Part shown: positions 1-10,120 of the stretch, in pieces | How the letters are laid out: each line of letters begins with the position of its first letter | Numbering within the stretch: the stretch's first letter is position 1 | DNA from: Pseudomonadota bacterium | GTDB lineage: Bacteria > Pseudomonadota > Alphaproteobacteria > Acetobacterales > Acetobacteraceae | Assembly: GCA_018971725.1 (NCBI GenBank) | Contig: JAGXAE010000008.1 | Location: forward strand, 1-33,459 | Length of the DNA: 33,459 nt | Direction: 5' to 3' | Translations under genes and position numbers: made by a program | The notes under the pieces: generated by a model | Seen by the model: the letters and a program-made list of their open reading frames with translations, nothing else | What the model was told of the DNA's origin: nothing | The model's database searches: none

Positions 1-4
1 GCGG

Positions 5-418
5 ATGCAGGAGGCATTGCCCGCCGCCAAGCGCGCCCGGCCCAAGGCGGGGTTGAAGACCGTGCTGGCGGAGCATCTGCCCGCCCGCCTGGCCGCGCAT
101 CTAGCCGAGGCGCATCCCGGCAACCTCGCCGATTTGCCGGACAAGACCCTGCACGCGCTGGGCGCCCGGCTGAACCGGTTTGAATTCACGCCCAGCGGCA
201 CGGAGGGGTTCGCGAAAGCCGAGGTGACGGCGGGCGGGGTGGACACCGGCGGGTTGAACTCCCGTGATTGCGGCAGCAGAATTGTGCCGGGGCTTTATTT
301 CATCGGCGAGGCGGTGGACGTGACGGGCTGGCTCGGCGGTTATAACTTCCAATGGGCCTGGGCGAGCGGCCATGCCGCCGCGAAGGGGATTGAAGGGACG
401 CGACAACATGGCCAATGA
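5..418 (+). CDS. C-terminal part of a BaiN/HI0933-family NAD(P)/FAD-dependent oxidoreductase (5' end outside window)
   Basis: ORF open at window start; C-terminal motif GLYFIGEAVDVTGWLGGYNFQWAWASGHAAA typical of the HI0933-like flavoprotein family. Confidence 0.85.
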   Translation: MQEALPAAKRARPKAGLKTVLAEHLPARLAAHLAEAHPGNLADLPDKTLHALGARLNRFEFTPSGTEGFAKAEVTAGGVDTGGLNSRDCGSRIVPGLYFIGEAVDVTGWLGGYNFQWAWASGHAAAKGIEGTRQHGQ

Positions 419-1253
419 CAAGCAGAAAGCCTATTGGAACGAGGTGGCGGCGCCGAAATGGCTAGGCCTGGGCGGCGCCATGGAGGCGCGGCTGGCACCC
501 ATTAGCGATGTGGTGATTGCCGCCGCCGCGCTGCAACCGGGCGAACGCGTGCTGGATATTGGCTGCGGGGCTGGCGTCACCAGCCTGGAGGCCGCCCAGG
601 CGGTGGGGCCGCAGGGCCATGTTCTGGGCGTGGACATCGCCGCCCCGATGGTGAAGGCGGCACGGGCCTTGGCGGAAAAACAGGGGGCCAGCAACGCGGA
701 ATTTACGGTGGCCGACGCGCAGACGGAGGTTTTCTCACCCCCCGCGAACGTACTGATCTCCCGCTTTGGGGTGATGTTTTTCGAGGACCCTACGGCGGCC
801 TTCGCCAATCTGCGCCGCAGCGCGGCACCGGGGGCACGCATGGTGTTTGCCGCCTGGGCGCCGCTTCAAGCGAACCTGCATTGGGCGCTGCCGCTGCAGA
901 CGGTGGAGGCGCTGCTTGGCCCCGGCGCGCCGCGCACCCCGCGCGCACCCGGCCCGCTGGCATTCGACGACGCGGATTATGTTTTGTCGATTTTGCGTGA
1001 TTCTGGCTGGAAGAATGGCAAGGTGGAGGCCACGGCGGTGTATCTCAGCGGTATGGAGCTGGAGGACGAGGCGCGGGTGGCCTGCACGATGGGGCCTGCC
1101 GGCGCGCTGTTGGACGAGAAACAGGCCAGCCCCGCCCAGCGCGCGGAGGTGTATGACGCCATACTCGACGCGCTGCCGGATTATGCGGCGCTGGCGGAGG
1201 AGGGCATAAAACTGGCCGCGACCATCCACCTGATCACCGCGGACGCGCCATGA
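408..1253 (+). CDS. class I SAM-dependent methyltransferase
   Basis: VLDIGCGAGVTSLEAA motif I; probable start ATG at 408 (MANDKQKAYWNEVAAPKW). Confidence 0.85.
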   Translation: MANDKQKAYWNEVAAPKWLGLGGAMEARLAPISDVVIAAAALQPGERVLDIGCGAGVTSLEAAQAVGPQGHVLGVDIAAPMVKAARALAEKQGASNAEFTVADAQTEVFSPPANVLISRFGVMFFEDPTAAFANLRRSAAPGARMVFAAWAPLQANLHWALPLQTVEALLGPGAPRTPRAPGPLAFDDADYVLSILRDSGWKNGKVEATAVYLSGMELEDEARVACTMGPAGALLDEKQASPAQRAEVYDAILDALPDYAALAEEGIKLAATIHLITADAP

Positions 1254-1858
1254 GCCTTTCCCAGATCATGATTTTCTGTGTGGCGCTTGCCGTGATGGCG
1301 GGCACGCCAGGGCCGGGCATCGCCGCACTTGTCTCGCGCATTCTCACCAACGGGTTTTGGGATGTGCTGCCGTTTCTGGCGGCGATGTGGATCGGCGAGG
1401 CCATCTGGCTCACCGTGGCCATGCTCGGGCTTTCCGCGCTGGCACATAGCTTCGCCTTTATGTTCCTGGTCCTGAAATATGCGGGCGCGGCGTATCTGCT
1501 GTTCCTTGCCTGGAAAATGTGGCGCGCGCCGGTGAACATAGAGGATGCCGCCCTGCCCCGCCGCCGCCCGCTGCGCATGTTTGGCGCCGGGCTGATGGTG
1601 ACGCTGGGCAACCCCAAAATCATGGTGTTCTATCTGGCGGTTTTACCGGCAATTGTTGACATCCGGCATGTGACACTCGGCCGCTGGGCGATTTTAACGG
1701 CGGCACTGTTCTGCGTGCTTCCCGCCACGGACCTGACATGGAGTTTTGTCGCCACCCGCGCCCGGAAGCTGCTGCGTAGCCCGAAGGCCATGCGCGTTGC
1801 GAACCGGACGAGCGCCGGGGTGATGGCGGGGGCGGCGGCCGTGATTGCCGCGAAATAA
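1250..1858 (+). CDS. LysE/RhtB family amino-acid exporter
   Basis: Hydrophobic ~200 aa protein with TPGPGIAALVSR and GLMVTLGNPKIMVFYLAVLP motifs; ATGA overlap with upstream gene. Confidence 0.85.
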   Translation: MSLSQIMIFCVALAVMAGTPGPGIAALVSRILTNGFWDVLPFLAAMWIGEAIWLTVAMLGLSALAHSFAFMFLVLKYAGAAYLLFLAWKMWRAPVNIEDAALPRRRPLRMFGAGLMVTLGNPKIMVFYLAVLPAIVDIRHVTLGRWAILTAALFCVLPATDLTWSFVATRARKLLRSPKAMRVANRTSAGVMAGAAAVIAAK

Positions 1859-1866
1859 AGCGCGGG

Positions 1867-2700
1867 TTAAACGGCGCCGAATTCAGGCACGGGCTGTTCA
1901 GTGAAGAGCGGGTTGATGCCTAGTTTTTGAAAAAGCTCCAACAGCCCGTCAACCTTCGGATTTTCGTCCGTAACCCACATCATGCTGTTGTATGATTCCT
2001 CTCCGGCATTCAGGTGTACCAGCAAATGCCAGCCAAGCCCCTTGAAGTCTGCCATCGCCTCAGAGTTGTCCACATCCACAAAGTGGCGAAGCTTTTCCTT
2101 GCTGGCCTTCACCTGTTCATCCCAGGATTTATGGTGGAAATGTACATAGATCAGGTTTGTTTCCAGCCTCCCATTATTCCGGCCTGAAATATCCTCGTGC
2201 GACCCATGGCAGAGCAGGCCAAGATTACCACCTGAAAAGAACACCTTCTGGTAAGGCAGCGCCCAGTAAGTGTTTGGGTGCCCAAGAATGTTCAGTAAGT
2301 TTTGCTTTATCTCCAGCGTCTCCGTCCGCCCGGCATAGTTTGCCAGTTCGTCCAGAATGTCTTTCTTGCTGCAGGTAAAGCTGCCGTCCTCCCTACGCAC
2401 CGCCAGGAATTCATCACAATCTATCGGCAGCAGGAAATCATAATCGCCTTCTTCGTCCATCACCCGCATCGCGTTAGTCATGAACTCGCCTTGCAAGCCG
2501 AAATCCGCCTCGGCGGGTAGCCGCACCACCCTCAACCCTTCGGCCTCATACCAAGTCAACGTATTGAGAACCTTGGGGTGGGTCGAACCATGGTCGATGA
2601 CGCAGAGATTTTGCATACCGAAGAGATGCGCGTGGTAGAGCAGCCAGGGCTCCAGGGCGTTCACCTCGTTCTTCTGCATCAGCACGCAACCGATTTTCAT
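1867..2700 (-). CDS. glycosyltransferase family 2/92-like protein
   Basis: MKIGCVLMQKNEVNALEPWLLYHAHLFGMQN..., LLPIDCDEFLAV; start chosen at internal Met (2700). Confidence 0.7.
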   Translation of the reverse strand: MKIGCVLMQKNEVNALEPWLLYHAHLFGMQNLCVIDHGSTHPKVLNTLTWYEAEGLRVVRLPAEADFGLQGEFMTNAMRVMDEEGDYDFLLPIDCDEFLAVRREDGSFTCSKKDILDELANYAGRTETLEIKQNLLNILGHPNTYWALPYQKVFFSGGNLGLLCHGSHEDISGRNNGRLETNLIYVHFHHKSWDEQVKASKEKLRHFVDVDNSEAMADFKGLGWHLLVHLNAGEESYNSMMWVTDENPKVDGLLELFQKLGINPLFTEQPVPEFGAV

Positions 2701-2903
2701 ATTCCGCTCCACTCGCCAGAAACAGGTAGCAGAACTGGAACGAGACCCCAAACAGAGCAGGCTCGGCTGCAACGATAGCCTGGGCAATGCTCGGCATTTG
2801 CGCGCTGGTCTAACCAGGAATATCGTACCCCTACAAAGCGCTGGCATTGGGTATGCGCTTACGGGTGGTGGTAAGCGGAGCATGTGCGGATACGGCGATC
2901 CTG

Positions 2904-4157
2904 ATGAGTAAGCTCCGAAACACCAGCATCATGCGGACCTCACTTGCCGGGGTGGTGCAGAGATTCGCACAGCTTCTTAGCTCCATCATCACCTTGCCGG
3001 TCGTCCTGCACAGTGTTGGCGTGGCTGGGTTTGGCGTGTGGGGGGCCGCGACATCGCTGGCATGGCTTTCCGGCCTGCTCGCGCTGGGGTTAGGCGGTGC
3101 GCTCGTCACACTTATCCCGCGCGGCCTCGCCACCGGACAAACGGCCGAAAATCGCGGCTATGTCACCGCCTCCCTCCAGGTCAGCATAGCCTTGGCGGCG
3201 GCTCTGCTGCTTGACTGCCTTATGGCGTGGCTGGCCGGCGTGAAGGTGCCGTCCGGCCCCTTTCTCGTGGCTGGCGTGGCTCTCATCCTCAATATCCCGC
3301 TTAACATCCATGGCTCGCTCTGGTTGTCGCTGCACAAAGGCCATATGGCCGCCTTATGGGCCACGGTGCAGACGCTACTCGGCCTCGCTTTTGTCCTTCT
3401 CGGCGCGTTTATCGGGGCGGGTGTTACCTTTATGGTGGCAGCCATTTACGGTGCCCTGCTGCTTAGCAACGCTGGTAGCCTGGCGCATGTACTCTATTTG
3501 CATCATCATATCCGCCCTTCCCGACAACGTCCGCCAACAGCGCTACGCATTGTGCTGGGCCATAGCGGGCTGCTTTTCACGCTTACCATTGCCGGCACCT
3601 GCGCCACCGCGTTCGACAACGTTTTTGCCCTGGTTTGGCTCAGCCCTGCCGCTGCGGCGCAAATGGCCGTGGCCATGCGCGTCTGTATCACGGCCACTGG
3701 CATGGTTGGCGCGGTGACGCAGGCCTTCTGGCCCAGCTTCGTCGATGCATTTGCCACCAATGACCACGCCTGGGCCCGTCGAATCTTATGGCTCGGCACG
3801 GCGGCGGTGGTTGCGTTGTCCGTCGGCGGCTCAGGGCTGCTTGTGGCCTTTGGCGCGCCGGCCTTACGCTGGTGGTTACATCAAAATCTGCATATTTCCG
3901 CGCCGCTGCTCTGGGCCATGGCGGCTTGGATCACGGGCCTGACGCTGACGAATGTTCCTGGCGCCCTGCTGAATGCCGCGCTCAAATTCAAACCGCAAAT
4001 CGCGATCTTGTCTTTCGCAGCCGCGGCAGGATTCGGTTTGAAATTTCTGGCGGCACATACGTTTGGTGTACCCGGCATTTTGCTCGTTACACCGGCGCTA
4101 TGGTTTGCGTTTGTGGCGCCTCTTTATTTCTGGATGGCCGGGCGTGTTGTTACTTGA
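2904..4157 (+). CDS. polysaccharide/oligosaccharide flippase (Wzx/MATE-like membrane protein)
   Basis: Multi-TM ORF next to LPS sugar genes; N-terminus MSKLRNTSIMRTSLAGVVQRFAQLLSSIITLPVVLHSVGVAGFGVW typical of Wzx-like exporters. Confidence 0.75.
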   Translation: MSKLRNTSIMRTSLAGVVQRFAQLLSSIITLPVVLHSVGVAGFGVWGAATSLAWLSGLLALGLGGALVTLIPRGLATGQTAENRGYVTASLQVSIALAAALLLDCLMAWLAGVKVPSGPFLVAGVALILNIPLNIHGSLWLSLHKGHMAALWATVQTLLGLAFVLLGAFIGAGVTFMVAAIYGALLLSNAGSLAHVLYLHHHIRPSRQRPPTALRIVLGHSGLLFTLTIAGTCATAFDNVFALVWLSPAAAAQMAVAMRVCITATGMVGAVTQAFWPSFVDAFATNDHAWARRILWLGTAAVVALSVGGSGLLVAFGAPALRWWLHQNLHISAPLLWAMAAWITGLTLTNVPGALLNAALKFKPQIAILSFAAAAGFGLKFLAAHTFGVPGILLVTPALWFAFVAPLYFWMAGRVVT

Positions 4158-4336
4158 TCAAGTAGCGCACCGATACCATCGTATGGTTCACGTTGGCATC
4201 ACGTTATGCCGTATTATATTCATGGCTGAGATAATCAGCGCCGTTATTTGCAACAACAATATCCATCTGCTCTGAGCACTTGGCCTTGCATTGTAGGGAG
4301 TGCCCATGTCCCCGCGTCATATCCAAGACGATCCCC

Positions 4337-5221
4337 TTATGTTGTAGATGTCGTTAGATATGTCATCGTGTCCCTGATCTGTTGCTCCAGCCCGGAGGGT
4401 GCAAGATTTAACGAAGTAGAGTGAGACAAATACGCTTTTTCATCACCAACATAATAATCCGGCGCGCCATCCCGCCATTCCGGCCTCTGGATAACCAGCT
4501 CCTTCTCCACCACCTTCGCCGCCAGCGCCGCAAGGTCGGAAACCTCCACAGGCTCCCCCCAGCTATCGAAGACCGGAGGGGAACGCCCGGCAAGCAGTAA
4601 GCCCATGGCAATGCTCAACACGTCGTTTACATGCGCGTAACCGCGCCAGACAGGGTGCGCGGCACGCAGTGTTACCGGCCGGTTGGCAAGCAAGTCGCGC
4701 AAAATGCAGGCCAGAACATAAGAGTTCTGCTTGTTGATGAAGGGTCCGGCGATATTGAAGACGCGGATGATGACAGTGGGGATGGATAGCGCCTCTCCCA
4801 GCGCGGTGAAGCGGGTTTCGTCTTCTAGTTTACACGCGCCATAAGGGTTGGGCGGCGGCGCATAAACAGCGCCGGAGGAGGGTACAAAAATCCCCCGTGC
4901 GCCGTTGCGCTTTATGAATGATGCAACAGATTCCGAGATCATACGGTTCGCGGCAATATAATCCGCTTCATCCATCCGCGCCGCGTGTTCCCGGGTCAAA
5001 AACGCCATGTGCAGAACCAGAGCGCCAGGAAGCACCTGTTTACCTAAGGCAGAAAGCGGAAGAACGGGAATGGTTGTGCCGTCCAGCAATCTCTGCTCAC
5101 GCGCGCTGGAACCGAAGGCGTGGATGGCGGCACCCGATTTATGCGCGATCTCCAGCGCCGCCTGGCCAAGCCATCCGCCAGCACCGGTGACGACGATCGG
5201 GACGCCGCTCAATTCAAACAT
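4337..5221 (-). CDS. NAD-dependent epimerase/dehydratase (extended SDR)
   Basis: [14 protein letters not shown] nucleotide-binding motif; catalytic YGACK (YxxxK); overlaps upstream rfbH. Confidence 0.85.
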   Translation of the reverse strand: MFELSGVPIVVTGAGGWLGQAALEIAHKSGAAIHAFGSSAREQRLLDGTTIPVLPLSALGKQVLPGALVLHMAFLTREHAARMDEADYIAANRMISESVASFIKRNGARGIFVPSSGAVYAPPPNPYGACKLEDETRFTALGEALSIPTVIIRVFNIAGPFINKQNSYVLACILRDLLANRPVTLRAAHPVWRGYAHVNDVLSIAMGLLLAGRSPPVFDSWGEPVEVSDLAALAAKVVEKELVIQRPEWRDGAPDYYVGDEKAYLSHSTSLNLAPSGLEQQIRDTMTYLTTSTT

Positions 5222-6533
5222 AAGACTTAGAGAAAGCGGAGAATTGATCGATCATGTAGCCGATATGCTCACTGGAGAGCCCAGGATAGACGCCGATCCA
5301 GAACGTATTGTTCATTACCAGATCAGCATTTGGCGTCGGCGTGGCAACTCGGAAATTTTTGCCGCGCATATAGGGTTGATGAATGAGATTGCCACCGAAA
5401 AGGTAGCGTGTGCCAATGCGCGCCTCATTCAAATGTTGTACCAGCTCCGCGCGTGAAAAGGGAGCATCCGGCCGGACGGTGAGTGGAAACCCGAACCAGG
5501 AAGGTTCGCCCCCTGGTGTGGCCTCGGGCAAAACCAAGAATGACTCAAATGGTTTAAGCCCGTCATGCAGCGCCCGAAAGTTCGCGTTGCGTGCTGCAAC
5601 AAAACCATCCAGGCGGTCGAGCTGCGTCAGCCCTATCGCCGCCTGCATGTCTGTCATTTTAAGGTTATAGCCCGCATGCGAATAGATGTATTTGTGGTCG
5701 TACCCCTGAGGCAGGCCCCCGAGTTGCCAGGAAAACCGCTGCTTGCAGGTGTTGTCGTTGCCCGGTGCGCACCAGCAGTCTCGCCCCCAGTCCCGCAATG
5801 ACTCAAGAATCCGCTTGAACTTGCTCGAATTCGTGAACACTGCGCCACCCTCTCCGGTGGTAATGTGATGCGCGGGATAGAAGCTGAGCGTTCCAACTTC
5901 GCCGAAGCTGCCTACGGCCTGCCCATCATACCGCGCTCCCAGCGCATCGCAGCAATCCTCGATGAGATATAGACCATGCCGTTTGCATAGGTTGGTGATG
6001 GCGGATAGGTCGAACGGATTACCAAGCGTGTGCGCCAATGCAACGGCGCGCGTACGTGGCGTGATGGCAGCCTCAAGGATGGAAACGTCAATATTATAAG
6101 TGGGCAAAGAGACATCCACAAAAACCGGCACCAAGCCGTTTTGCAGAATCGGATTTACGGTCGTGGGAAAGCCCGTCGCACAGGTGATGACCTCATCGCC
6201 CGGCTGCAAAGCATCCGCCCCAAGCACAGGGCTGGTGAGGGCGGTAACGGCCAGCAGATTGGCGGAAGAACCGGAATTAACCGTGAGCGCGTAGCGACTT
6301 GCTGTAGCAAGGGCGAGACGCTGCTCAAACGCATCGTTAAAGCGCCCTGTGGTAAGCCAAAAATCCAGTGCCGAATCAACAAGATTCACCATTTCTTCCT
6401 GGCCGTACACTTTGCCAGAAACCGGGACCGGGGATGAGGCCTGATTAAAAGGCTTCACGCCATGAGCAAGCTCGGCATAACGGGCCGTAAGCCGCAAAAT
6501 TTCAGCGCGCAGGGCTGTGGGATCTTCAGTCAT
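5214..6533 (-). CDS. rfbH: CDP-6-deoxy-L-threo-D-glycero-4-hexulose 3-dehydrase (E1), DegT/DnrJ/EryC1 fold
   Basis: [18 protein letters not shown]: His replaces the PLP-binding Lys, the known signature of RfbH/E1 dehydrases; adjacent rfbG/rfbF. Confidence 0.92.
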   Translation of the reverse strand: MTEDPTALRAEILRLTARYAELAHGVKPFNQASSPVPVSGKVYGQEEMVNLVDSALDFWLTTGRFNDAFEQRLALATASRYALTVNSGSSANLLAVTALTSPVLGADALQPGDEVITCATGFPTTVNPILQNGLVPVFVDVSLPTYNIDVSILEAAITPRTRAVALAHTLGNPFDLSAITNLCKRHGLYLIEDCCDALGARYDGQAVGSFGEVGTLSFYPAHHITTGEGGAVFTNSSKFKRILESLRDWGRDCWCAPGNDNTCKQRFSWQLGGLPQGYDHKYIYSHAGYNLKMTDMQAAIGLTQLDRLDGFVAARNANFRALHDGLKPFESFLVLPEATPGGEPSWFGFPLTVRPDAPFSRAELVQHLNEARIGTRYLFGGNLIHQPYMRGKNFRVATPTPNADLVMNNTFWIGVYPGLSSEHIGYMIDQFSAFSKSYV

Positions 6534-7581
6534 GCTGACAATAGGTCTCGATTTGGGACAAAGACATTGCATCCATGGCAGCACCATCCTGCCAGGCACG
6601 ATACCACTCGGCCGTAAAGGCAAGCGCTTCCTCAAGCAGCCAGCGGGGGCGCCAGGCAAGCTCGCACCGGGCCTTATGTGCGTCAAGCCGCAGTACCGGG
6701 GCCTCGTGCGGCGCATCTGCTTGTGGCGAGACCTCGTAACAAGCGCCTGGCCAAAGCGCCCCTAGCCGGGTGATCACCGCCTCCACGCTCGCTTCGCTCT
6801 CCGCGCTGGGGCCAAAATTCCAGGCATCTCGCCCTGCCGCGCCAAGCCACATATGTTCGGCCGCAAGCAGATAACCGCATAATGCGTCCAGCACATGCTG
6901 CCAGGGGCGGATGGCGCCTGGATTTCTGAGATGAAGTGTGTCGTTAGCAAGAGCGGCTCGAAAGAAATCCGGTATAAGCCTGTCTGAGGACCAATCGCCA
7001 CCACCGATGACATTGCCCGCACGGAGAGTGGCGATTTTTACTGAGGTGGGGAATGACGCCGCAACCAGTTCTGCCGCTGCCTTGGAGGCGCTATACGGGT
7101 CTTTACCCCCAAGTGGCGCTGTCTCCGTATGTGCGTCCGGTCCCTCGGCATAAATTTTATCGCTGGTGACAACCATCACCAATTTGACGCCCGGCGTTTT
7201 CGCCGCGGCATCCAGTAAAAAAGCCGTGCCCATTATGTTGGTGGCGTATGTTTCCAAAGGCTGCGCGTAGGAAGCACGGACAAGCGCCTGCGCCGCCAGA
7301 TGAAACACGATATCCGGCTTAAAATCATGAATCGCTTTGGCAAGAACAGCGGAATCACGGACGTCGCCGGTCTGATGAAGAAGCTTGGTCTCGACCTGGC
7401 AGAGCGTGAAAAAATTCGGGTCCGTATCTGGCGGCAGCGCATAACCATGCACGACAGCGCCAAGTTTTGAAAGCCACAGAGCCAGCCAGCCACCTTTGAA
7501 GCCGGTGTGGCCCGTGATGAAGATCCGCTTGCCAGACCAAAAATCCGTAGAAGGTAAGGGCGCGTTTACCATGTGACCCAA
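6526..7581 (-). CDS. rfbG: CDP-glucose 4,6-dehydratase
   Basis: [23 protein letters not shown]..., VTSDKIYAE..., context between rfbH and rfbF. Confidence 0.92.
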   Translation of the reverse strand: MGHMVNAPLPSTDFWSGKRIFITGHTGFKGGWLALWLSKLGAVVHGYALPPDTDPNFFTLCQVETKLLHQTGDVRDSAVLAKAIHDFKPDIVFHLAAQALVRASYAQPLETYATNIMGTAFLLDAAAKTPGVKLVMVVTSDKIYAEGPDAHTETAPLGGKDPYSASKAAAELVAASFPTSVKIATLRAGNVIGGGDWSSDRLIPDFFRAALANDTLHLRNPGAIRPWQHVLDALCGYLLAAEHMWLGAAGRDAWNFGPSAESEASVEAVITRLGALWPGACYEVSPQADAPHEAPVLRLDAHKARCELAWRPRWLLEEALAFTAEWYRAWQDGAAMDAMSLSQIETYCQHD

Positions 7582-8342
7582 GGGGAAGCACCGGAAGCAT
7601 ATAGCTGTTCGAGCGTCAGGCGATCACGCAGCGTATCCATGGGTTGCCAGAAGCCGGTATGCCGGTAGGCTTGCAACTGCCCTTCCCGGGCAAGGGCTTC
7701 CATCGGGGCTTTTTCCCAAAGGGTGGAATCATCTTCGATTAAGTCTAGCGCCCCTGGGTTGAGTACGAAAAAGCCTCCGGAAATGAACCCAGCCTCTTGC
7801 TCAGGTTTTTCTTCGAAGCGTGTCACTGCGTCTCCCTCCATGTGTAACGCGCCGAAGCGTGCAAGTGGCCGTACCGCGGCGACCGTGGCGAGCTTGCCAT
7901 GCGCATGATGGAAAGCGAGTTCGGCCCCGACATCAATATCAGACACGGCATCGCCATAGGTCATGCAAAAAGCGCTATCCGAGTCGAGATATTTTCGGAT
8001 CCTGCGCAACCGCCCGCCAGTCTGGGTTTCCAGGCCGGTTTCCACCAGAGTCACGCGCCAATCTTCAGCCTGGCTCCGGTGAATGGTCATTCCGGCGCGC
8101 AGATCGATTGTGATGTCCGATGAGTAGAGATTATAGTTATAGAAATATTCTTTGATTTTTTCGCCCTTATAGCCGAGGCAAATGATAAAATCAGATATGC
8201 CGTGTTGGGCATAGATTTTCATGATGTGCCAAATGATCGGCCGGCCCCCAATCTCAACCATTGGCTTCGGCTTCACGTCAGTTTCCTCCGAAAGGCGCGA
8301 ACCGCGCCCGCCAGCAAGAATGACGGCCTTAATACCGCTCAT
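7566..8342 (-). CDS. rfbF: glucose-1-phosphate cytidylyltransferase
   Basis: KAVILAGGRGSRLSEETDVKPKPMVEIGGRPIIWHIMKIY hallmark. Confidence 0.94.
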   Translation of the reverse strand: MSGIKAVILAGGRGSRLSEETDVKPKPMVEIGGRPIIWHIMKIYAQHGISDFIICLGYKGEKIKEYFYNYNLYSSDITIDLRAGMTIHRSQAEDWRVTLVETGLETQTGGRLRRIRKYLDSDSAFCMTYGDAVSDIDVGAELAFHHAHGKLATVAAVRPLARFGALHMEGDAVTRFEEKPEQEAGFISGGFFVLNPGALDLIEDDSTLWEKAPMEALAREGQLQAYRHTGFWQPMDTLRDRLTLEQLYASGASPWVTW

Positions 8343-10117
8343 GTGTTGCTCCACATATTTTTGGCCAGCTCCTCGCGGGAAAGAAAAGGTGCCATATCGT
8401 GCAAGGGAGACGATACCATGCGCCCATCGTCCAGCTTACGGGAAGAAAGCTTGGGAGCGAAAACTTGCATAGGATTCAATACGACCTCGCAGAATTGCGG
8501 ACCGGGCGAAGCGAGTGTCTCGGCAATCGTTTGGGATAGTGCCGCATGCGCCGTTACACGCCGCGGTTCAAACCCAAAGGCCGCGGCGACACGGCAGAAA
8601 TTTGGAAAGGTGACGCCATTGCTTGCGTCACAGCCAAACATATTGTCGGGGAAAAAGGCTCTTTGGGTCTGCTTGATGGAAGAATAACCATCATTGTTCA
8701 GCAGGAATATCTTGATATTGAGGCCCATGGCGATGATGCTTTGTAGTTCCTGCATGTTCATCATGAAGCTGCCATCACCAGAGAGGCAAATGACGCGACG
8801 TTCCGGTGCTGCAATGGCAGCGCCTATCGCCGCGGGCAGGTCGTACCCCATGGAGGCTGAACCGGAATTAGAAAACATACGCTGGCCCGGCTTGATTTTC
8901 GCCGTCTGAAAGGTGGTGACGCAAGCGGTGGCGTTGGCCGTTACAATGACATCATTGCCTGATGCGGCATCAGACAGATTGTCTGCAAAAAAGTAAGGAT
9001 TAACCCCCTGCGTATCATCTTCGTACTCAGGCCGCATCACGGGGTGAAGACGGTGCCGCTCCTGACACCATGCAAGATAACGGTTTTGATCTTCCGATGG
9101 GACGAAATTGCCAAGCGCCTGCACAAGCGCCGGAATAAAGTCCTTCAGGTCTGCGCATACGGCTTTCTGAATATCGAGCGTTGGTTTGGAGAGTTCGGCC
9201 TGGTCTATATCGACCATGATTTTTAAAGCGTCGGGCGCGAAATTTTCCCAATTATAGGAAATCTGCCTGATGTTCAGGCGGCAGCCGAGGATAAGCACCA
9301 CGTCGGCATTTTGCACGGCGAAATTTCCGGCGCGGTCTCCCACGGTTCCAGGACGGCCGACATAGGATGAATGCCCCTCAGGCAGAAGATCATGGGCATT
9401 GAAGGCTGTGGCAACAGGAAAGCCTGTCAACTCGACCAGTTTCAGAAACGCATCATACGCGCCGGCAATGCGCACACCGGTACCGGGCATGATAACAGGG
9501 CGCCGTGCATTGCGAAGAATCTCCGCGATCTCAGCGATATTTGGCAATGCATCATGCGCTTCAGGAACATAGCCGCGTAATGTATCGGGCTCGATCTGCG
9601 CGCCTTGGATGTCCATTGGCACGTCGATCCACACGGGACCGGGTCGTCCGGTAAGCGCCAGATGGATGGCCTTCTCCACCACATAGCGCACATCTTCCTT
9701 ATTGCGCAGCACCGTGGCGAATTTGGTGATGCCGCGTGCCATGGAGACGATGTCTGCTTCCTGGTCGCCGAGTTGACGCAAGGGCAGGTCGTAGCTCGTG
9801 GCCATCGTCTCCTGCTTTACTTGCCCCGAGATGACGAGCATGCCGATCGAATCCGTCCATGCTCCATGCACGCCGTTCAAGGCGTTTATGCCGCCCGGCC
9901 CGGTCGTCACGTTCACCAGAGCGAGACGGCCTGACAAGCGGCAATAGGCTTCCGCGGCCATGGTGCAAGCCTGCTCATGATGCAGGCAGATACCGCGGAG
10001 TTGCTTGTTACGGGCAAACGCATCGTTAAGATGCATCGCCCCGCCGCCAGTGACGGTGAAGAAATCCGTTACACCATGCGCCGCGACCAGCGAGGCGATA
10101 TAGTCAGCGAGGCGCAA
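8339..10117 (-). CDS. TPP-dependent acetolactate-synthase-like enzyme; candidate YerE-like sugar C-acetyltransferase
   Basis: Three-domain ThDP enzyme: HHEQACTMAAEAYCRLSG with catalytic Glu, SGDGSFMMNMQEL...NNDGY cofactor motif; overlaps rfbF. Confidence 0.85.
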   Translation of the reverse strand: MRLADYIASLVAAHGVTDFFTVTGGGAMHLNDAFARNKQLRGICLHHEQACTMAAEAYCRLSGRLALVNVTTGPGGINALNGVHGAWTDSIGMLVISGQVKQETMATSYDLPLRQLGDQEADIVSMARGITKFATVLRNKEDVRYVVEKAIHLALTGRPGPVWIDVPMDIQGAQIEPDTLRGYVPEAHDALPNIAEIAEILRNARRPVIMPGTGVRIAGAYDAFLKLVELTGFPVATAFNAHDLLPEGHSSYVGRPGTVGDRAGNFAVQNADVVLILGCRLNIRQISYNWENFAPDALKIMVDIDQAELSKPTLDIQKAVCADLKDFIPALVQALGNFVPSEDQNRYLAWCQERHRLHPVMRPEYEDDTQGVNPYFFADNLSDAASGNDVIVTANATACVTTFQTAKIKPGQRMFSNSGSASMGYDLPAAIGAAIAAPERRVICLSGDGSFMMNMQELQSIIAMGLNIKIFLLNNDGYSSIKQTQRAFFPDNMFGCDASNGVTFPNFCRVAAAFGFEPRRVTAHAALSQTIAETLASPGPQFCEVVLNPMQVFAPKLSSRKLDDGRMVSSPLHDMAPFLSREELAKNMWSNT

Positions 10118-10120
10118 CGG

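Noticed and set aside
735-1229. 164-aa minus-strand ORF opposite the methyltransferase
   Set aside because: Arg/His-rich antisense translation with no recognisable domain
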